From: Bryobacterales bacterium
GTDB lineage: Bacteria > Acidobacteriota > Terriglobia > Bryobacterales > Bryobacteraceae
Reading direction: 5' to 3'
Assembly (NCBI GenBank): GCA_020852755.1
Contig: JADZAF010000057.1
Coordinates: 25,166-89,165, forward strand
Length of the DNA stretch: 64,000 nucleotides
A program made the position numbers and the translations under genes. This document shows positions 1 to 9,316 of the stretch, piece by piece. The stretch's first letter is position 1. Each line of letters begins with the position of its first letter. The notes beneath the pieces were generated by a model that saw only the letters and a list, made by a program, of their open reading frames with translations, was not told the DNA's origin and did not search any database.

Positions 1-588
1 CTACTGGGCCCCTGGCTGCTTAAGGAGCGGATCCGGCGGAGCGACCTGTGGCTGATTGCCGGGCTGTTGCTGGGCGTGGCGTTGTTCTTCCTCGGTTCCG
101 AGCAGGCAGCCGCGACAGCGCCCAGCCCCCGGCTGGGCAACCAGGTGGCGGTTCTGTCCGGCGTGTTCTGGGCGCTCACCGTGGGCGGCTTGCGCTGGCT
201 GGCAAAGCAGGGACTGGGTTCATCGATGCCGGCGGTGGTGACGGGGAATGTCATCGCTTTCCTCGGCTGTCTGCCTTTTTCCCTGCCGCTGACCGGCGTC
301 GCCCCGCGCGACCTGCTGGCGGTCGGATACCTGGGAGTCTTTCAGATCGGTCTCGCTTATCTTTGCCTGACCCGCGCCGTGCGGCGCCTGCCGGCGTTTG
401 AGGTCTCGACGCTGCTGTTGATTGAACCTGCTCTGAACCCGGTGTGGGCCTGGCTGCTGCACGGTGAGCGGCCGAGCGGCTGGGGATTGTCCGGGGGCGT
501 GCTGATCCTGGGAGTGACGCTGGCCAATGCCTGCTGGCATGCACGGAACGAGCGCCGGAAGCAGCTTGAGAGCCGCCCGGCCGGCTAG
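1..588 (+). CDS. EamA/DMT-family transporter, C-terminal part
   Basis: The reading frame is open from the first base, so the start lies outside the window; 195 residues are visible. They contain about six hydrophobic helices and the second EamA repeat, with the typical stretch LGVFQIGLAYLCL followed by a helix ending LIEPALNPVWAWLL and a GERP loop. EamA proteins are inner-membrane transporters that often export amino acids or other metabolites; the substrate cannot be read from the sequence. The end is followed by a stem-loop shared with the convergent PEP-CTERM gene. A second, unrelated-looking EamA gene lies at 54.8 kb. Confidence 0.85.
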   Translation, partial: LLGPWLLKERIRRSDLWLIAGLLLGVALFFLGSEQAAATAPSPRLGNQVAVLSGVFWALTVGGLRWLAKQGLGSSMPAVVTGNVIAFLGCLPFSLPLTGVAPRDLLAVGYLGVFQIGLAYLCLTRAVRRLPAFEVSTLLLIEPALNPVWAWLLHGERPSGWGLSGGVLILGVTLANACWHARNERRKQLESRPAG

Positions 589-718
589 TCACAGTCCGGC
601 GCGGGACGGCGTTCCGAGCGGACCGATGGGGACCTGGGGAACGACAATCGCCGGGTTGCCGCTCGAATGCCCTGGATGACAGCTCGGGAAGGCTCGCTCG
701 GGGCCCGCCATAACAAGA

Positions 719-742
719 AGAGCGAACCTCGCGGTTCGCTCT
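719..742. terminator. Stem-loop between convergent genes
   Basis: A perfect 10-bp inverted repeat (AGAGCGAACC/GGTTCGCTCT) closes a TCGC tetraloop. It lies between the ends of the EamA gene (+) and the PEP-CTERM gene (-). On the minus strand it is followed by a weakly T-rich stretch, CTTCTTGTT, so it may act as a bidirectional terminator. Confidence 0.6.
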
Positions 743-786
743 CTTGGCCGATCAATCGCTTCAGTTGGTGAAGGTCAGGAAGGAGA

Positions 787-1497
787 CTAGGAAACTTTGC
801 GTCTGCCCCACCAGGCCAGACCCGCCAACCCGGCGCCCAACAGGATGAACGTGGCCGGTTCCGGGATCTGGGAGGTTGCGTCGATGGAGTAGAAAACCCC
901 GTAGAACGCGGACAGGTCCGGAGTGAAGGACAGCAGGCCCGCCACCCAGAAGTTACCGGGGTCGGGATTGAGGCTGTACAGGTTGCCGACAATCAGGCCC
1001 CCCATACCCAGCCAGGGTAGGCCACCCAGCGGCCACGTCCCGTTGCCACCCGGGAACATGGGGCCGGTCGCCAGGCCCAGCAAGCCCCAACCGTAGTAAC
1101 TCATCAGGCCATTGATCTTGACCATGGTCATGGTGCCGGCATTCCAGCTCGGGCCGAACTGGCTCAAAAACATGTCCAGCGCGAATGCTGCCTGTGTCGC
1201 GCGGGGATCGCTCGCGTATTGCAGGCCCTTCACGGTTGCCTCAATCCCCATCGGATACGAGGGCACCGCCCAGGTTCCCTGAAACTGTTGGCTCGGGTCC
1301 ATGCCGATGGTGTCCCAGATGAATGAGCCTGAGATCGTAGTGCCGGCGAAATTGGCCGGGTTCACGATCGGCGCACTCTGCATGATGCCCATGAAATCGC
1401 CCGTGAAGGTGTACGTGACCGTGCTGGCGGCCACCGGAGAAACCGCCAGCGCCAGCAGGCCGACGAGCAGGAGCGATTGGAGCTTGAAATACCTCAT
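787..1497 (-). CDS. PEP-CTERM sorting-domain protein
   Basis: A 236-residue exported protein. The N-terminus is a signal peptide (LLVGLLALAVSPVAAS), the middle is Gly/Pro/Trp-rich with no domain I recognise, and the C-terminus is a PEP-CTERM anchor: IPEPATFILLGAGL, a hydrophobic helix, then WGRRK. In this family the tail is processed by an exosortase and the protein is tied to exopolysaccharide or biofilm. I chose ATG at 1497 because GGGAGG (1505-1510) precedes it; the TTG five codons upstream contains that ribosome site. Exosortase itself is not in the window. It is divergent from adk, with a 16-bp palindrome in the shared upstream region. Confidence 0.85.
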   Translation of the reverse strand: MRYFKLQSLLLVGLLALAVSPVAASTVTYTFTGDFMGIMQSAPIVNPANFAGTTISGSFIWDTIGMDPSQQFQGTWAVPSYPMGIEATVKGLQYASDPRATQAAFALDMFLSQFGPSWNAGTMTMVKINGLMSYYGWGLLGLATGPMFPGGNGTWPLGGLPWLGMGGLIVGNLYSLNPDPGNFWVAGLLSFTPDLSAFYGVFYSIDATSQIPEPATFILLGAGLAGLAWWGRRKVS

Positions 1498-1623
1498 CAG
1501 TAGGCCTCCCAAAAATAGAGCCGCGTCCTCAAGTTGACTCCCAATTAGGATAAATCCGTACTGGCCGCAATGCCAGCCTGGATTCCATTAACCAGTTCTA
1601 GTACTTGTGATCTCCCGGGGAGT

Positions 1624-1639
1624 CCTGGCGGCCGCCAGG
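1624..1639. promoter_or_regulatory. 16-bp perfect palindrome, possible operator
   Basis: CCTGGCGGCCGCCAGG reads the same on both strands. It sits in the 248-bp region between the divergent PEP-CTERM gene and adk, about 105 bp upstream of adk. A symmetric site there could bind a dimeric regulator, but no regulator is encoded nearby and GC-rich palindromes also arise by chance. Confidence 0.3.
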
Positions 1640-1745
1640 CGGCCCCGGCTTGACCCTGCCGGCCGGCCTACGATAGCCTTTTCATTCAGGAACGACTTCT
1701 GGATGTCAGGATCTGATTGCCTGAAAACCGTTGAATGGAGGACAT

Positions 1746-2399
1746 TTGACTCTCTTACTTTTCGGCCCGCCCGGGTGCGGCAAGGGGACGCAGGCGCGCT
1801 ACATCGCCGCGATGTTGGGAATTCCCGCCATCTCCACCGGTGAGATGTTCCGTTCGGAGTGCCGGGCCGGAACCGAACTGGGACAGCGGGTCAATTCGAT
1901 CCTGGCCAGCGGCGGGCTGGTGAGCGATGAGATCGTCAACCAGGTGGTGGCCAGCCGCCTTTCCAGGCCCGACTGCCAGTCCGGCTTCCTCCTGGACGGG
2001 TATCCGCGCACCGTGGCTCAGGCCGACTTCCTGGGCGCGCTGGTGAAACAACAGGGACTTCCCGCTCCGGTAGTAGTTCACATCGACGTCCCCGAATCGG
2101 CCCTGGTCGAGCGCCTGTGCGCCCGGCGCCAGTGCCCCCAGTGCGGACGGATCTACAACCTCCTGCACCAGGCGCCCCTCAAGGAAGGCTATTGCGACGA
2201 CGACGGCGGCGAGCTGACCCAAAGGAAAGACGACTGTGAGGACGTGATCCGGCAGCGGCTGCGGGCCTACGAGGAGCAGTCCGCGCCGCTGGTGGAGTAT
2301 TACGCCTCCGGGGAGTACCTCCGGGTGGACGGAAACCGGACACCAGAGCGAATCACAGAGGAGATCGAGGCACGCCTCACCGGGCGGTGGGTGCGCTAA
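1746..2399 (+). CDS. adk: Adenylate kinase
   Basis: 217 residues. Catalyses ATP + AMP = 2 ADP in the cytoplasm. The P-loop GPPGCGKGTQ is at residues 7-16, FLLDGYPRT at 81-89, and the LID carries a zinc-type knuckle C130-x2-C133...C150-x2-D153, so three Cys plus Asp instead of four Cys, a variation known in bacterial Adk. I start at TTG 1746 because GGAGGA (1737-1742) lies just upstream; the earlier TTG at 1731 precedes that site. Adk is usually in a ribosomal-protein operon near secY, but here it stands alone and is followed by a structured intergenic region ending in a strong terminator. Confidence 0.95.
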   Translation: MTLLLFGPPGCGKGTQARYIAAMLGIPAISTGEMFRSECRAGTELGQRVNSILASGGLVSDEIVNQVVASRLSRPDCQSGFLLDGYPRTVAQADFLGALVKQQGLPAPVVVHIDVPESALVERLCARRQCPQCGRIYNLLHQAPLKEGYCDDDGGELTQRKDDCEDVIRQRLRAYEEQSAPLVEYYASGEYLRVDGNRTPERITEEIEARLTGRWVR

Positions 2400-2524
2400 G
2401 AACCCCAACTGGGTGCTGTTACGCGGAGAGCATTGCGGAGAATCGGGCGCGGAGCTTTGAAATGCGGGGGATGGGAGCCGCGCCGGAATGGTAACCGAAA
2501 TGCCCTGTAAAGGACATACATAAC

Positions 2525-2623
2525 CTAAGTCCCAGACTTAGTAAATGCATCCCCGGCGGCGAGACCCAGCTCGCCGCCAGCCCCTCTCAGCAAAGCCCCG
2601 GGGTTCCCAACTCCGGGGCTTTT
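2525..2623 (+). ncRNA. Three successive stem-loops; possible small RNA or adk 3' UTR
   Basis: Downstream of adk there are three perfect hairpins in a row: CTAAGT/ACTTAG (2525-2541), GGCGGCGAG/CTCGCCGCC (2555-2578) and AAAGCCCCGG/CCGGGGCTTT (2592-2622), the last followed by TTTT. The region encodes no gene. It may be a structured 3' UTR of adk or an independent small RNA ending in its own terminator. It does not resemble 6S, SRP, tmRNA or RNase P RNA. Confidence 0.3.
2592..2623 (+). terminator. Rho-independent terminator downstream of adk
   Basis: A 10-bp perfect GC-rich stem (2592-2601 with 2613-2622), an 11-base loop and a short T run at 2620-2623. It lies between adk (+) and the end of nuoB (-). 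The A-run on the 5' side of the stem means it could also terminate the minus-strand nuoB transcript. Confidence 0.75.
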
Positions 2624-2697
2624 CTGTATCCGCCGGCGCGCTGAACCGGCGGGGCTTCCCGGCGAAGGGCCGTGACTTGGCGCGAGGGATTCAGGGA

Positions 2698-3258
<561 letters not shown>

Positions 3259-3296
3259 GAACAAACCGTGTCCGGTACAATCGAAAAGGACGGGGC

Positions 3297-5528
3297 ATGT
3301 CCGAAACCTACACCCAACTACTTGATCGCGCGGCCCTTGACTGGGGTGTCGAACCCGGTTTTTGGGACATCTGGGGCCGCCGGCATGAGACCGGTGCGGA
3401 CACCAAGCGCGCCATCCTGACGGCCCTGGGAGTTCCCTGCGGCGACTCCTTCCAGATTCAGACGGCGCTGGACCGGCGCTACCGCTCCCAGTGGAGCAGC
3501 CTGCTGGCTCCCTGCATGGTTCTGAGCGCCAACGCGGTGCCCAGGGAGGTACCTGTCCGGCTGCCGGCCGAACTTGCCGGCGCCGCGGCCCGGGTGGAAA
3601 TTCACCGCGAAGACCGTACCACGGACCGCTACGAGGTTCTCCTGGCAGGCCTGCCGGAGCGCGGTTCGGCCGAAGTGGATGGCCGGCGCTATGTCGAGAA
3701 GCGCATTGTCTTTCCCGATTCCCTGCCGCTCGGATACCATGACCTGTGCGTAGCCGTCGGCCCCCCCGGAGGAGAGCGAAGCGCCCGCATGCGCCTGATC
3801 CTCACTCCGGACCGCGCCTACCTTCCGGAGCGGCTGCAGCGCGGCGACCGCATGGCGGGTGTGGCAGTCAGCCTGTACGGGTTGCGGTCCGCGCGCAACT
3901 GGGGCTGCGGCGATTTCGGAGACCTGCGGGTCCTGACCCAGTGGGCGGGGGACGACGCCGGCGCCAGCTTCATCGCCCTGAATCCTCTGCACGCGCTGCA
4001 CAATCGCCGCCCGTACAACAGCAGCCCGTACCTGCCGCTCTCGACCTTTTATCAGAACGTCATCTATTTGGAAGTCGAAGCCATTGAGGATTTTCAAGCC
4101 TCCGCCCAGGTGCTGCGCCTGTGGAAGAGACCCGAGGTCCAGGCCGAAATCGAAGCCCTGCGCTCCTCCGAATTCGTCGAATACGAGCGGGTGCACTGCC
4201 TCAAGCTGCGCTTCCTGAAGCTGATGTTCGCCTCGTTTCTACGAGCCCGGGCAAAGGGCTCCGAGCGCTGGGCGGCCTTCGAGGAGTTCATCGAGCGGGA
4301 AGGCAGCCTGCTGGATTCCTTCGCCACCTACTGCGCGCTGGACGAGCACGTTCACAGGCGCAATCCGGATGTATGGATCTGGCCGGACTGGCCCGAGCCG
4401 TACCGCGACCCGGGCTCGGAAGCCGTGCGCGCCTTCCACGACAAGCACTGGCGCTCGGTCCTGTTCTACAAGTACGTGCAGTGGCAGCTGGATCTGCAGC
4501 TGGCCGCCGCTCAGGAGCACGCCAAACGGAAAGGTTTGGCCCTGGGCCTCTACCACGACCTCGCACTGGCCACCGACCGCTGCGGAGCCGACCTGTGGGC
4601 CTATCGCCGCTTCTACGTCTCCGGATGCCAGGTCGGCTCGCCGCCGGACGATTTCTCGCCCAAGGGCCAGAACTGGGGATTTCCTCCTCCCAACCATCAG
4701 GAGCACCGGGACGAGGGCTATCACCTGTTCGCCGAATCCATGCGCAAGAATTGCCGGCACGGGGGGGCGCTGCGCATCGATCACGTGATGCGCTTTTTCC
4801 GACTCTACTGGATTCCGGACGGGCTGGACGCCTCCTGCGGCGCTTACGTGAAGGACCACTGGGAGGAGATGCTCCGCATCCTGGCGCTGGAGAGCGTGCG
4901 CAACAGGGTGGTGGTAGTGGGAGAGGACCTGGGCACGGTGGAGCCGCGCATCCGCGAGACGCTGGCGCGGTTCGGGATCCTGAGCTACCGGCTGCTCTAC
5001 TTCGAGAAGAACCAGGACGGCAGTTTCCGGTCGCCCGGCGAATATCCCGCTCAGTCCCTGGTCTCCATCACCACGCACGACCTGCCGACCCTGGCGGGCT
5101 TCTGGTCGAACGAGGATATCGAGGCGCGCCGCCGGGCCGGCATTCTGCCCGACGAGCAATCCTACCGTGCCCAACTGGAGCAGCGCGGCCGCGAGAAACA
5201 GGCACTTCTGGACCTTTTCTTTCGCCACCGGCTGCTGCCGGATTCCGTCCCGCGCTCCGCCGCCAGCATACCGGAACTGACCGGCGAGCTGCACAACGCG
5301 GCGGTCGGGTTTCTGGCCCAGACACCCTCCATGCTCATGCTGTTGAACCAGGAGGACCTGACCAAGGAGACCGGGCAGCAAAACCTGCCGGGAACCACCT
5401 CGCAGCATCCCAACTGGAGCCGCAAGACGAAGTTCGCGGTGGAGGAACTGCGCACCGGCGCCCAAGCCCGGGACTTCACCGCCATGTTCCGCCACTGGCT
5501 GGAACGGACCGGGCGTCTAAACCGCTGA
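3297..5528 (+). CDS. malQ: 4-alpha-glucanotransferase (amylomaltase, GH77)
   Basis: 743 residues. Transfers alpha-1,4-glucan chains between maltodextrins, in maltose and glycogen metabolism in the cytoplasm. An N-terminal extra domain (about 1-180) precedes the GH77 barrel, giving a long MalQ like that of E. coli. The three catalytic acids are visible: nucleophile D495 in LRIDHVMRF, acid/base E543 in VGEDLG and D595 in TTHDLPT; YNSSPY and NWGFPPP are typical GH77 segments. ATG 3297 has AAGGA about 7 bases upstream. It is divergent from nuoB with only 38 bp between the chosen starts. A second candidate glycogen gene, the GH15-like gene, lies at 53.3 kb. Confidence 0.95.
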   Translation: MSETYTQLLDRAALDWGVEPGFWDIWGRRHETGADTKRAILTALGVPCGDSFQIQTALDRRYRSQWSSLLAPCMVLSANAVPREVPVRLPAELAGAAARVEIHREDRTTDRYEVLLAGLPERGSAEVDGRRYVEKRIVFPDSLPLGYHDLCVAVGPPGGERSARMRLILTPDRAYLPERLQRGDRMAGVAVSLYGLRSARNWGCGDFGDLRVLTQWAGDDAGASFIALNPLHALHNRRPYNSSPYLPLSTFYQNVIYLEVEAIEDFQASAQVLRLWKRPEVQAEIEALRSSEFVEYERVHCLKLRFLKLMFASFLRARAKGSERWAAFEEFIEREGSLLDSFATYCALDEHVHRRNPDVWIWPDWPEPYRDPGSEAVRAFHDKHWRSVLFYKYVQWQLDLQLAAAQEHAKRKGLALGLYHDLALATDRCGADLWAYRRFYVSGCQVGSPPDDFSPKGQNWGFPPPNHQEHRDEGYHLFAESMRKNCRHGGALRIDHVMRFFRLYWIPDGLDASCGAYVKDHWEEMLRILALESVRNRVVVVGEDLGTVEPRIRETLARFGILSYRLLYFEKNQDGSFRSPGEYPAQSLVSITTHDLPTLAGFWSNEDIEARRRAGILPDEQSYRAQLEQRGREKQALLDLFFRHRLLPDSVPRSAASIPELTGELHNAAVGFLAQTPSMLMLLNQEDLTKETGQQNLPGTTSQHPNWSRKTKFAVEELRTGAQARDFTAMFRHWLERTGRLNR

Positions 5529-6047
5529 TCAGCGGCGCGTAATCAGGTCGGCGGCAACCTCCAGGCTGGCCACCCGGTGCGCCGCGGTCACGCCCTGGTT
5601 GTAGTCGGTATCCAGCAGGACGGGAGTGACTCCGGCGGCCAGGGCGGCCTCCACGTCCCGGTCCGTGTCGCCCACGAAGTACGACGCCGCCAGGTCGATC
5701 GAGAGGCGGGCGGCCGCTTCGCGCAGCATCCCCGCTTTGGGCTTGCGGCATTCGCAGCCGTCCCGGTCGGTATGGGGACACACCATGACGGCATCCAGGG
5801 GAACGGTTTCCCGCAGGAGCGCGTGCATGCGGCTCAGCGTCTCCCAGTCCCGCATGCCGCGGGAGATGCCCGGCTGGTTGGTGGCCAGGACCGTCAGATA
5901 GCCGGCTTCACGGATGCGGCGCACCGGCCCGGCCACATCGGGCAGAATCCGGAAATCCTCCAGGGCGAGCGGGCCATAGGCGTAGCCGTTGCGGACAACC
6001 GGACGCACCAGCACGCCGTCGCGATCGAGAAATACCGCTTTGTTCAG
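5529..6047 (-). CDS. gmhB: HAD-IIIA phosphatase, GmhB (D,D-heptose 1,7-bisphosphate phosphatase) type
   Basis: 172 residues. GmhB removes the 7-phosphate from heptose 1,7-bisphosphate in the ADP- or GDP-heptose pathway. Visible: nucleophile motif FLDRDG with D8 and D10, TNQPG at 56-60, the zinc loop C90-x-H92...C98-x-C100 that marks GmhB, RKPKAGM at 101-107 and GDTDRD at 126-131. The nucleophile motif lies upstream of every in-frame ATG, GTG and TTG except a GTG just after it, so translation must begin further up. GGGAGG (6053-6058) sits 5 bases before a CTG at 6047, preceded in frame by a stop. I take CTG as the likely start. It follows the M56 gene by 57 bp. Confidence 0.85.
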   Translation of the reverse strand: MNKAVFLDRDGVLVRPVVRNGYAYGPLALEDFRILPDVAGPVRRIREAGYLTVLATNQPGISRGMRDWETLSRMHALLRETVPLDAVMVCPHTDRDGCECRKPKAGMLREAAARLSIDLAASYFVGDTDRDVEAALAAGVTPVLLDTDYNQGVTAAHRVASLEVAADLITRR

Positions 6048-6104
6048 AACAGCCTCCCACTACCAGGAGACACTCTCCGGGCGCCCGTTGGCAAGCGCGC
6101 GGCG

Positions 6105-7568
6105 TCACTGGCGCCGGGGCGCGGGCGTCAGCCGGTAGTCGCCCGTGTTCTCCGGATCGACGAACCAGGCTTCCAGGTTCCTGCCCAGACCTTCCAGCCA
6201 GTGGTAGAGCCAGACCTCGTACGGGAATCCGCTGCTCGGCCCGGGATGCGACTCGATCTCGTCGGGCGGTCCGAAAGTGATGTAGATGCGCCCGCGGTCG
6301 GTCGTCCATCCCGGCATGTTGGTCCCCGGGAAGCGCTGGTTGGCATAGGCGATGCGGCGATAGTGCTCGTCCTTGAATTCGTTGCGCGGAGTGCCGGGAG
6401 TCGGATCGCGGCGCTGCCAGAACTGCTGGATGAAGTGCTCCCGCTCCTCGCCGGTAGCCAGGGCTTGAAAGGCTTTCCGCTCCCTCGCCGTGATGATGTA
6501 GGCGACGTCCTCTTTCACCCACTTCTCGTAAGGCGAAGCCAATGGGCCGGCCGCCGCGGTCTGCGTTGGCGGGTTCCACGCGAAAGCCATCCAGGCCGCC
6601 AGCACCAGCAGCAGGGCGGCCCCGAGAACAGGGGCGGCCGCCGGGCGCGGCGTTTCCCGGTTCAACAGCCGCAGGATCCGGTCCATCAGTCTTCCTCCCG
6701 TGGCGGCCAGCGCGGGCTCGGGCGGCCACCGTCTTTCCTCCAGCGCGGCCAGGGCCGCCGCATAGCCGCGGGCATCGCCGGACCAAGCCACCGCCACGTC
6801 GTCGCAGCAGTTCTCCCGCTCGGCTCGAATCCGGGCCGAAACCCACCATACCGCCGGATGGTAGAACAGCAGCCCCTCCACCAGGTTTTCCAGCAGGTTG
6901 ACCAGGTAGTCGTGCCGGCGTATATGAGCCAGTTCGTGCGCCAGAACGGCCTCCATCTGCGCCGCCGGCAGACCGGCCAGCAGGCCGGCGGGAACCAGGA
7001 TCACCGGCCGGAAGTAACCGATCACCACCGGCGCTTCCGCCAGGCAGGACTCGAGCAGGCGTACCGGTTTTGAAATACGCAGGCGGGCGGCCGCCTGGTG
7101 CAGGCGACCCTGCCAGAAACCCTCCACGGGCCAGGCGCCGGCGGTGCGCAGGCGGCGCGCGGCCAGCCATCCGCCCAGCGTCCGCGCGTACAGGACCAGG
7201 ACGCAGGCCATCCATACGGGCACCAGCCACACGATGCGGTCGGCCCACGGCGAGCCTGCGGCCCACCCCGCTGCGAATCCGCTATCGGGGCCGCCCGCGG
7301 GTGCGGCCGTATCCCACCACTGCCAGAGAGCGGCCGTCCGGGCGCGCTCGGGAATCATCAGCGCCAGGGTCACCGCGAAGGTGGCGGGCATCAGCAGCAA
7401 CGCCGCGCAGGCGGCGGCATAGCGCCACGTGGCCGGACGGCGGCGGAAGGCAGCCAGCGTGACCGCCAGCAGCGCGGCCACGAGCACTCCCTGCCACAGG
7501 AAGTGCACCAGGGCCCAGGCCAGGCCCTCGGCCTGCGGCGAATGAATCCAGTTTGCCGGCGTACTCAT
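6105..7568 (-). CDS. M56 (BlaR1-type) membrane metallopeptidase fused to a GWxTD domain
   Basis: 487 residues. The N-terminal part has hydrophobic helices at about 15-40, 47-71, 110-130 and 313-331 and the zinc-protease motif HELAHIRRHD (211-220), with Glu in RAEREN (249-254) as probable third ligand. This is the BlaR1/MecR1 peptidase that cleaves its BlaI partner in a signalling response. Instead of a penicillin-binding sensor, the exported C-terminus (about 345-480) is a GWxTD domain, with the signature GWTTD exactly at 420-424 and YITFGPPDEI after it. The GWxTD domain has no settled function. It overlaps blaI by 4 bp, so the pair is translationally coupled. It probably senses an envelope signal. 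Confidence 0.85.
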   Translation of the reverse strand: MSTPANWIHSPQAEGLAWALVHFLWQGVLVAALLAVTLAAFRRRPATWRYAAACAALLLMPATFAVTLALMIPERARTAALWQWWDTAAPAGGPDSGFAAGWAAGSPWADRIVWLVPVWMACVLVLYARTLGGWLAARRLRTAGAWPVEGFWQGRLHQAAARLRISKPVRLLESCLAEAPVVIGYFRPVILVPAGLLAGLPAAQMEAVLAHELAHIRRHDYLVNLLENLVEGLLFYHPAVWWVSARIRAERENCCDDVAVAWSGDARGYAAALAALEERRWPPEPALAATGGRLMDRILRLLNRETPRPAAAPVLGAALLLVLAAWMAFAWNPPTQTAAAGPLASPYEKWVKEDVAYIITARERKAFQALATGEEREHFIQQFWQRRDPTPGTPRNEFKDEHYRRIAYANQRFPGTNMPGWTTDRGRIYITFGPPDEIESHPGPSSGFPYEVWLYHWLEGLGRNLEAWFVDPENTGDYRLTPAPRRQ

Positions 7569-7939
7569 GGGGATTCCCTCTCGTATTCGTCGAGCAGCCT
7601 GCGGATGGCGTCCAGTTCCTCACGGGAAGCCCGCTTGGCCGCCAGCGCGCCCTGGAGCAGGCTGCGGGCCGAGCCTCCGAAGACGCGCTGGAGCAGGTCG
7701 CCGGCGAGCTGTCGCTGGGTCGCTTCGCGCGGCTGGCTGGCCCGGTAAACGTGGGCCCGCCGGCTTTCGTCCCGCCGTACGAGTCCTTTTTCGGTCATGA
7801 TCTGGAGCAGCTTGAGCACGGTGGTGTAGAGGGCGGGCTTGCGGCGGGCGAGGGCGTCGTGGACCTGCCGGACGGTGGAGGGCCCGCGCTCCCAAAGCAC
7901 GGCCAGGATCTCGAGTTCCGCGGCGGTCGGTCGTAGCAT
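7565..7939 (-). CDS. BlaI/MecI/CopY-family repressor
   Basis: 124 residues. A winged-helix domain (about 5-75; ELEILAVLWERGPSTV, then ALYTTVLKLL) is followed by a dimerisation helix, as in BlaI and MecI. These repressors bind TACA/TGTA operators and are released when the partner M56 protease cleaves them. The protease gene follows with a 4-bp overlap (ATGA type). The start codon lies only 7 bp from the edge of a long inverted repeat (7947-8011), which suggests autoregulation. Confidence 0.92.
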   Translation of the reverse strand: MLRPTAAELEILAVLWERGPSTVRQVHDALARRKPALYTTVLKLLQIMTEKGLVRRDESRRAHVYRASQPREATQRQLAGDLLQRVFGGSARSLLQGALAAKRASREELDAIRRLLDEYERESP

Positions 7940-7946
7940 GGTGGTA

Positions 7947-8011
7947 TTTCGGTGACAGGCTACATAACCCGCAACGGGGGAGTTTGGGGGTTATGTAGCC
8001 TGTCACCGAAA
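7947..8011. promoter_or_regulatory. 24-bp perfect inverted repeat upstream of blaI
   Basis: The arms 7947-7970 and 7988-8011 are exact reverse complements over 24 bases, separated by 17 bases. Each arm contains TACATAA (or its complement TTATGTA) and a TGACA element, reminiscent of the TACA/TGTA boxes of BlaI operators. The left arm begins 7 bp upstream of blaI and the right arm ends 87 bp upstream of the divergent esterase gene. It is probably a double operator controlling both. As RNA it would form a very stable hairpin. Confidence 0.7.
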
Positions 8012-8098
8012 CTCTTCTACGAAGACTTTACTACGAGGGCCTTCGTGGTGTCAAGGTCCGCGTTGCGCCGCCGCCTGGCTTGCGGGACACTCGTGGCC

Positions 8099-9298
8099 AT
8101 GCGCTTTTCCCGAAGAGAATTCTCCCGCCTGGCCCTGGCCGCCCCCGCCGGGGCCCAGTCTGCCCCGTCCCCGGAGGAATCCCACATCGGCAGCCTCTAC
8201 CCCTTCGTGCAGGGGCAGGCCGACGCCGCCCGCCAGGAACTCTCCTTCCTCCAGCCGCGGTTTCGGGACCTGAAGTCGTGGAAGCCGGCGGCCCGCCGGC
8301 GCGTGCTCGATCACCTCTTCTACACGCCGGCGCCGGCGGCTCCGGACCCGCAACTCATCAGCCGCACGGACCGCGGCGACTACATCGAGGAGCACCTCAC
8401 CTTCAGAACCACGCCCGATATTCGCGTGCCGGCTTTCGTGCTGCTGCCGAAGGATCGCAAGGGCCGCGCGCCGGGCGTTGTGGCGCTGCACGATCACGGC
8501 GGGTTCTACCTGTTCGGCAAGGAGAAGATCACCGCCCGGCCCGGCGAGCATCCGGTGCTGGGCGAGTTCCGCGATCAGTACTACGGCGGCCGCAGCACGG
8601 CGGTCGAGATGGTCCGCCGCGGCTACGTAGTCGCCGTGATCGACATGTTCTACTGGGGCGAGCGCCGCCTGGTGCTCGGCTCCGATCCGGCCTCCTACAA
8701 AGACCGGCCGCCCTCCATGTCGAAGGAGGAGATTGCAGCCTTCAACCGGCGCTCGGGGCAGAATGAGCAACTGGTGGCCCGCAGCCTGTTCACCGCCGGC
8801 ATCAGTTGGCCCGGGGTGATCCTGTGGGACGATCTGCGGACCGTCGACTATCTCTGCTCGCGTCCGGAAGTGGATCCCAACCGCATCGCCTCGGTGGGCC
8901 TTTCGGTGGGCGGCTACCGCAGTTTCCTGCTGGCCGCGCTGGATGAGCGCGTCAAGGCGGCGGTGGACGTGGGCTGGATGACCTCCTTCCCGTTCCAGGT
9001 CAAGCGGCACGTACAGAACACGGTGGGGCTCACCTTCCACATTCCCGGCCTGTTGCGCTACCTGGACCTGCCCGACCTGGCCGCCCTGGCGGCGCCGCGC
9101 GCGCTGCTGGTGATCAACGGCTCGCAGGACCGTCTTTTCGCGCCGGAGGGCGTGCGCGCCGCCTTCGAGAAGATCGGCGGCATCTACCGCAAAGCCGGGG
9201 TCCCGGAACGCCAGGCCTGCCGGCTCTACGATGCGCCGCACCAGTTCAACGAGGCGATGCAGGAAGAAGCCTGGAGGTGGCTGGCCCGCTGGGTATAG
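8099..9298 (+). CDS. Tat-exported alpha/beta hydrolase (dienelactone-hydrolase/acetylxylan-esterase-like)
   Basis: 399 residues. The start ATG 8099 gives RFSRREFSRLALAAPAG, a twin-arginine-like signal; longer upstream frames lack this and run through the inverted repeat. The catalytic triad can be placed: S269 in GLSVGG, D344 in SQDRLF and H381 in APHQF, with an oxyanion-type ALHDHGG segment. Family members hydrolyse acetyl or other carbohydrate esters; the exact substrate is unknown. It is divergent from the BlaI repressor across the 24-bp repeat and may therefore be part of the same regulon. Confidence 0.8.
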   Translation: MRFSRREFSRLALAAPAGAQSAPSPEESHIGSLYPFVQGQADAARQELSFLQPRFRDLKSWKPAARRRVLDHLFYTPAPAAPDPQLISRTDRGDYIEEHLTFRTTPDIRVPAFVLLPKDRKGRAPGVVALHDHGGFYLFGKEKITARPGEHPVLGEFRDQYYGGRSTAVEMVRRGYVVAVIDMFYWGERRLVLGSDPASYKDRPPSMSKEEIAAFNRRSGQNEQLVARSLFTAGISWPGVILWDDLRTVDYLCSRPEVDPNRIASVGLSVGGYRSFLLAALDERVKAAVDVGWMTSFPFQVKRHVQNTVGLTFHIPGLLRYLDLPDLAALAAPRALLVINGSQDRLFAPEGVRAAFEKIGGIYRKAGVPERQACRLYDAPHQFNEAMQEEAWRWLARWV

Positions 9299-9316
9299 CG
9301 CGGCCGCCACAGGGGC

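Noticed and set aside
2525..2623. tmRNA, 6S RNA or RNase P RNA
   Set aside because: The stem-loops are short and none of the conserved elements of these RNAs was found.
7565..8098. Toxin-antitoxin or mobile-element origin for the BlaI region
   Set aside because: The proteins are a standard BlaI/M56 pair and no transposase or target duplication borders the inverted repeat.
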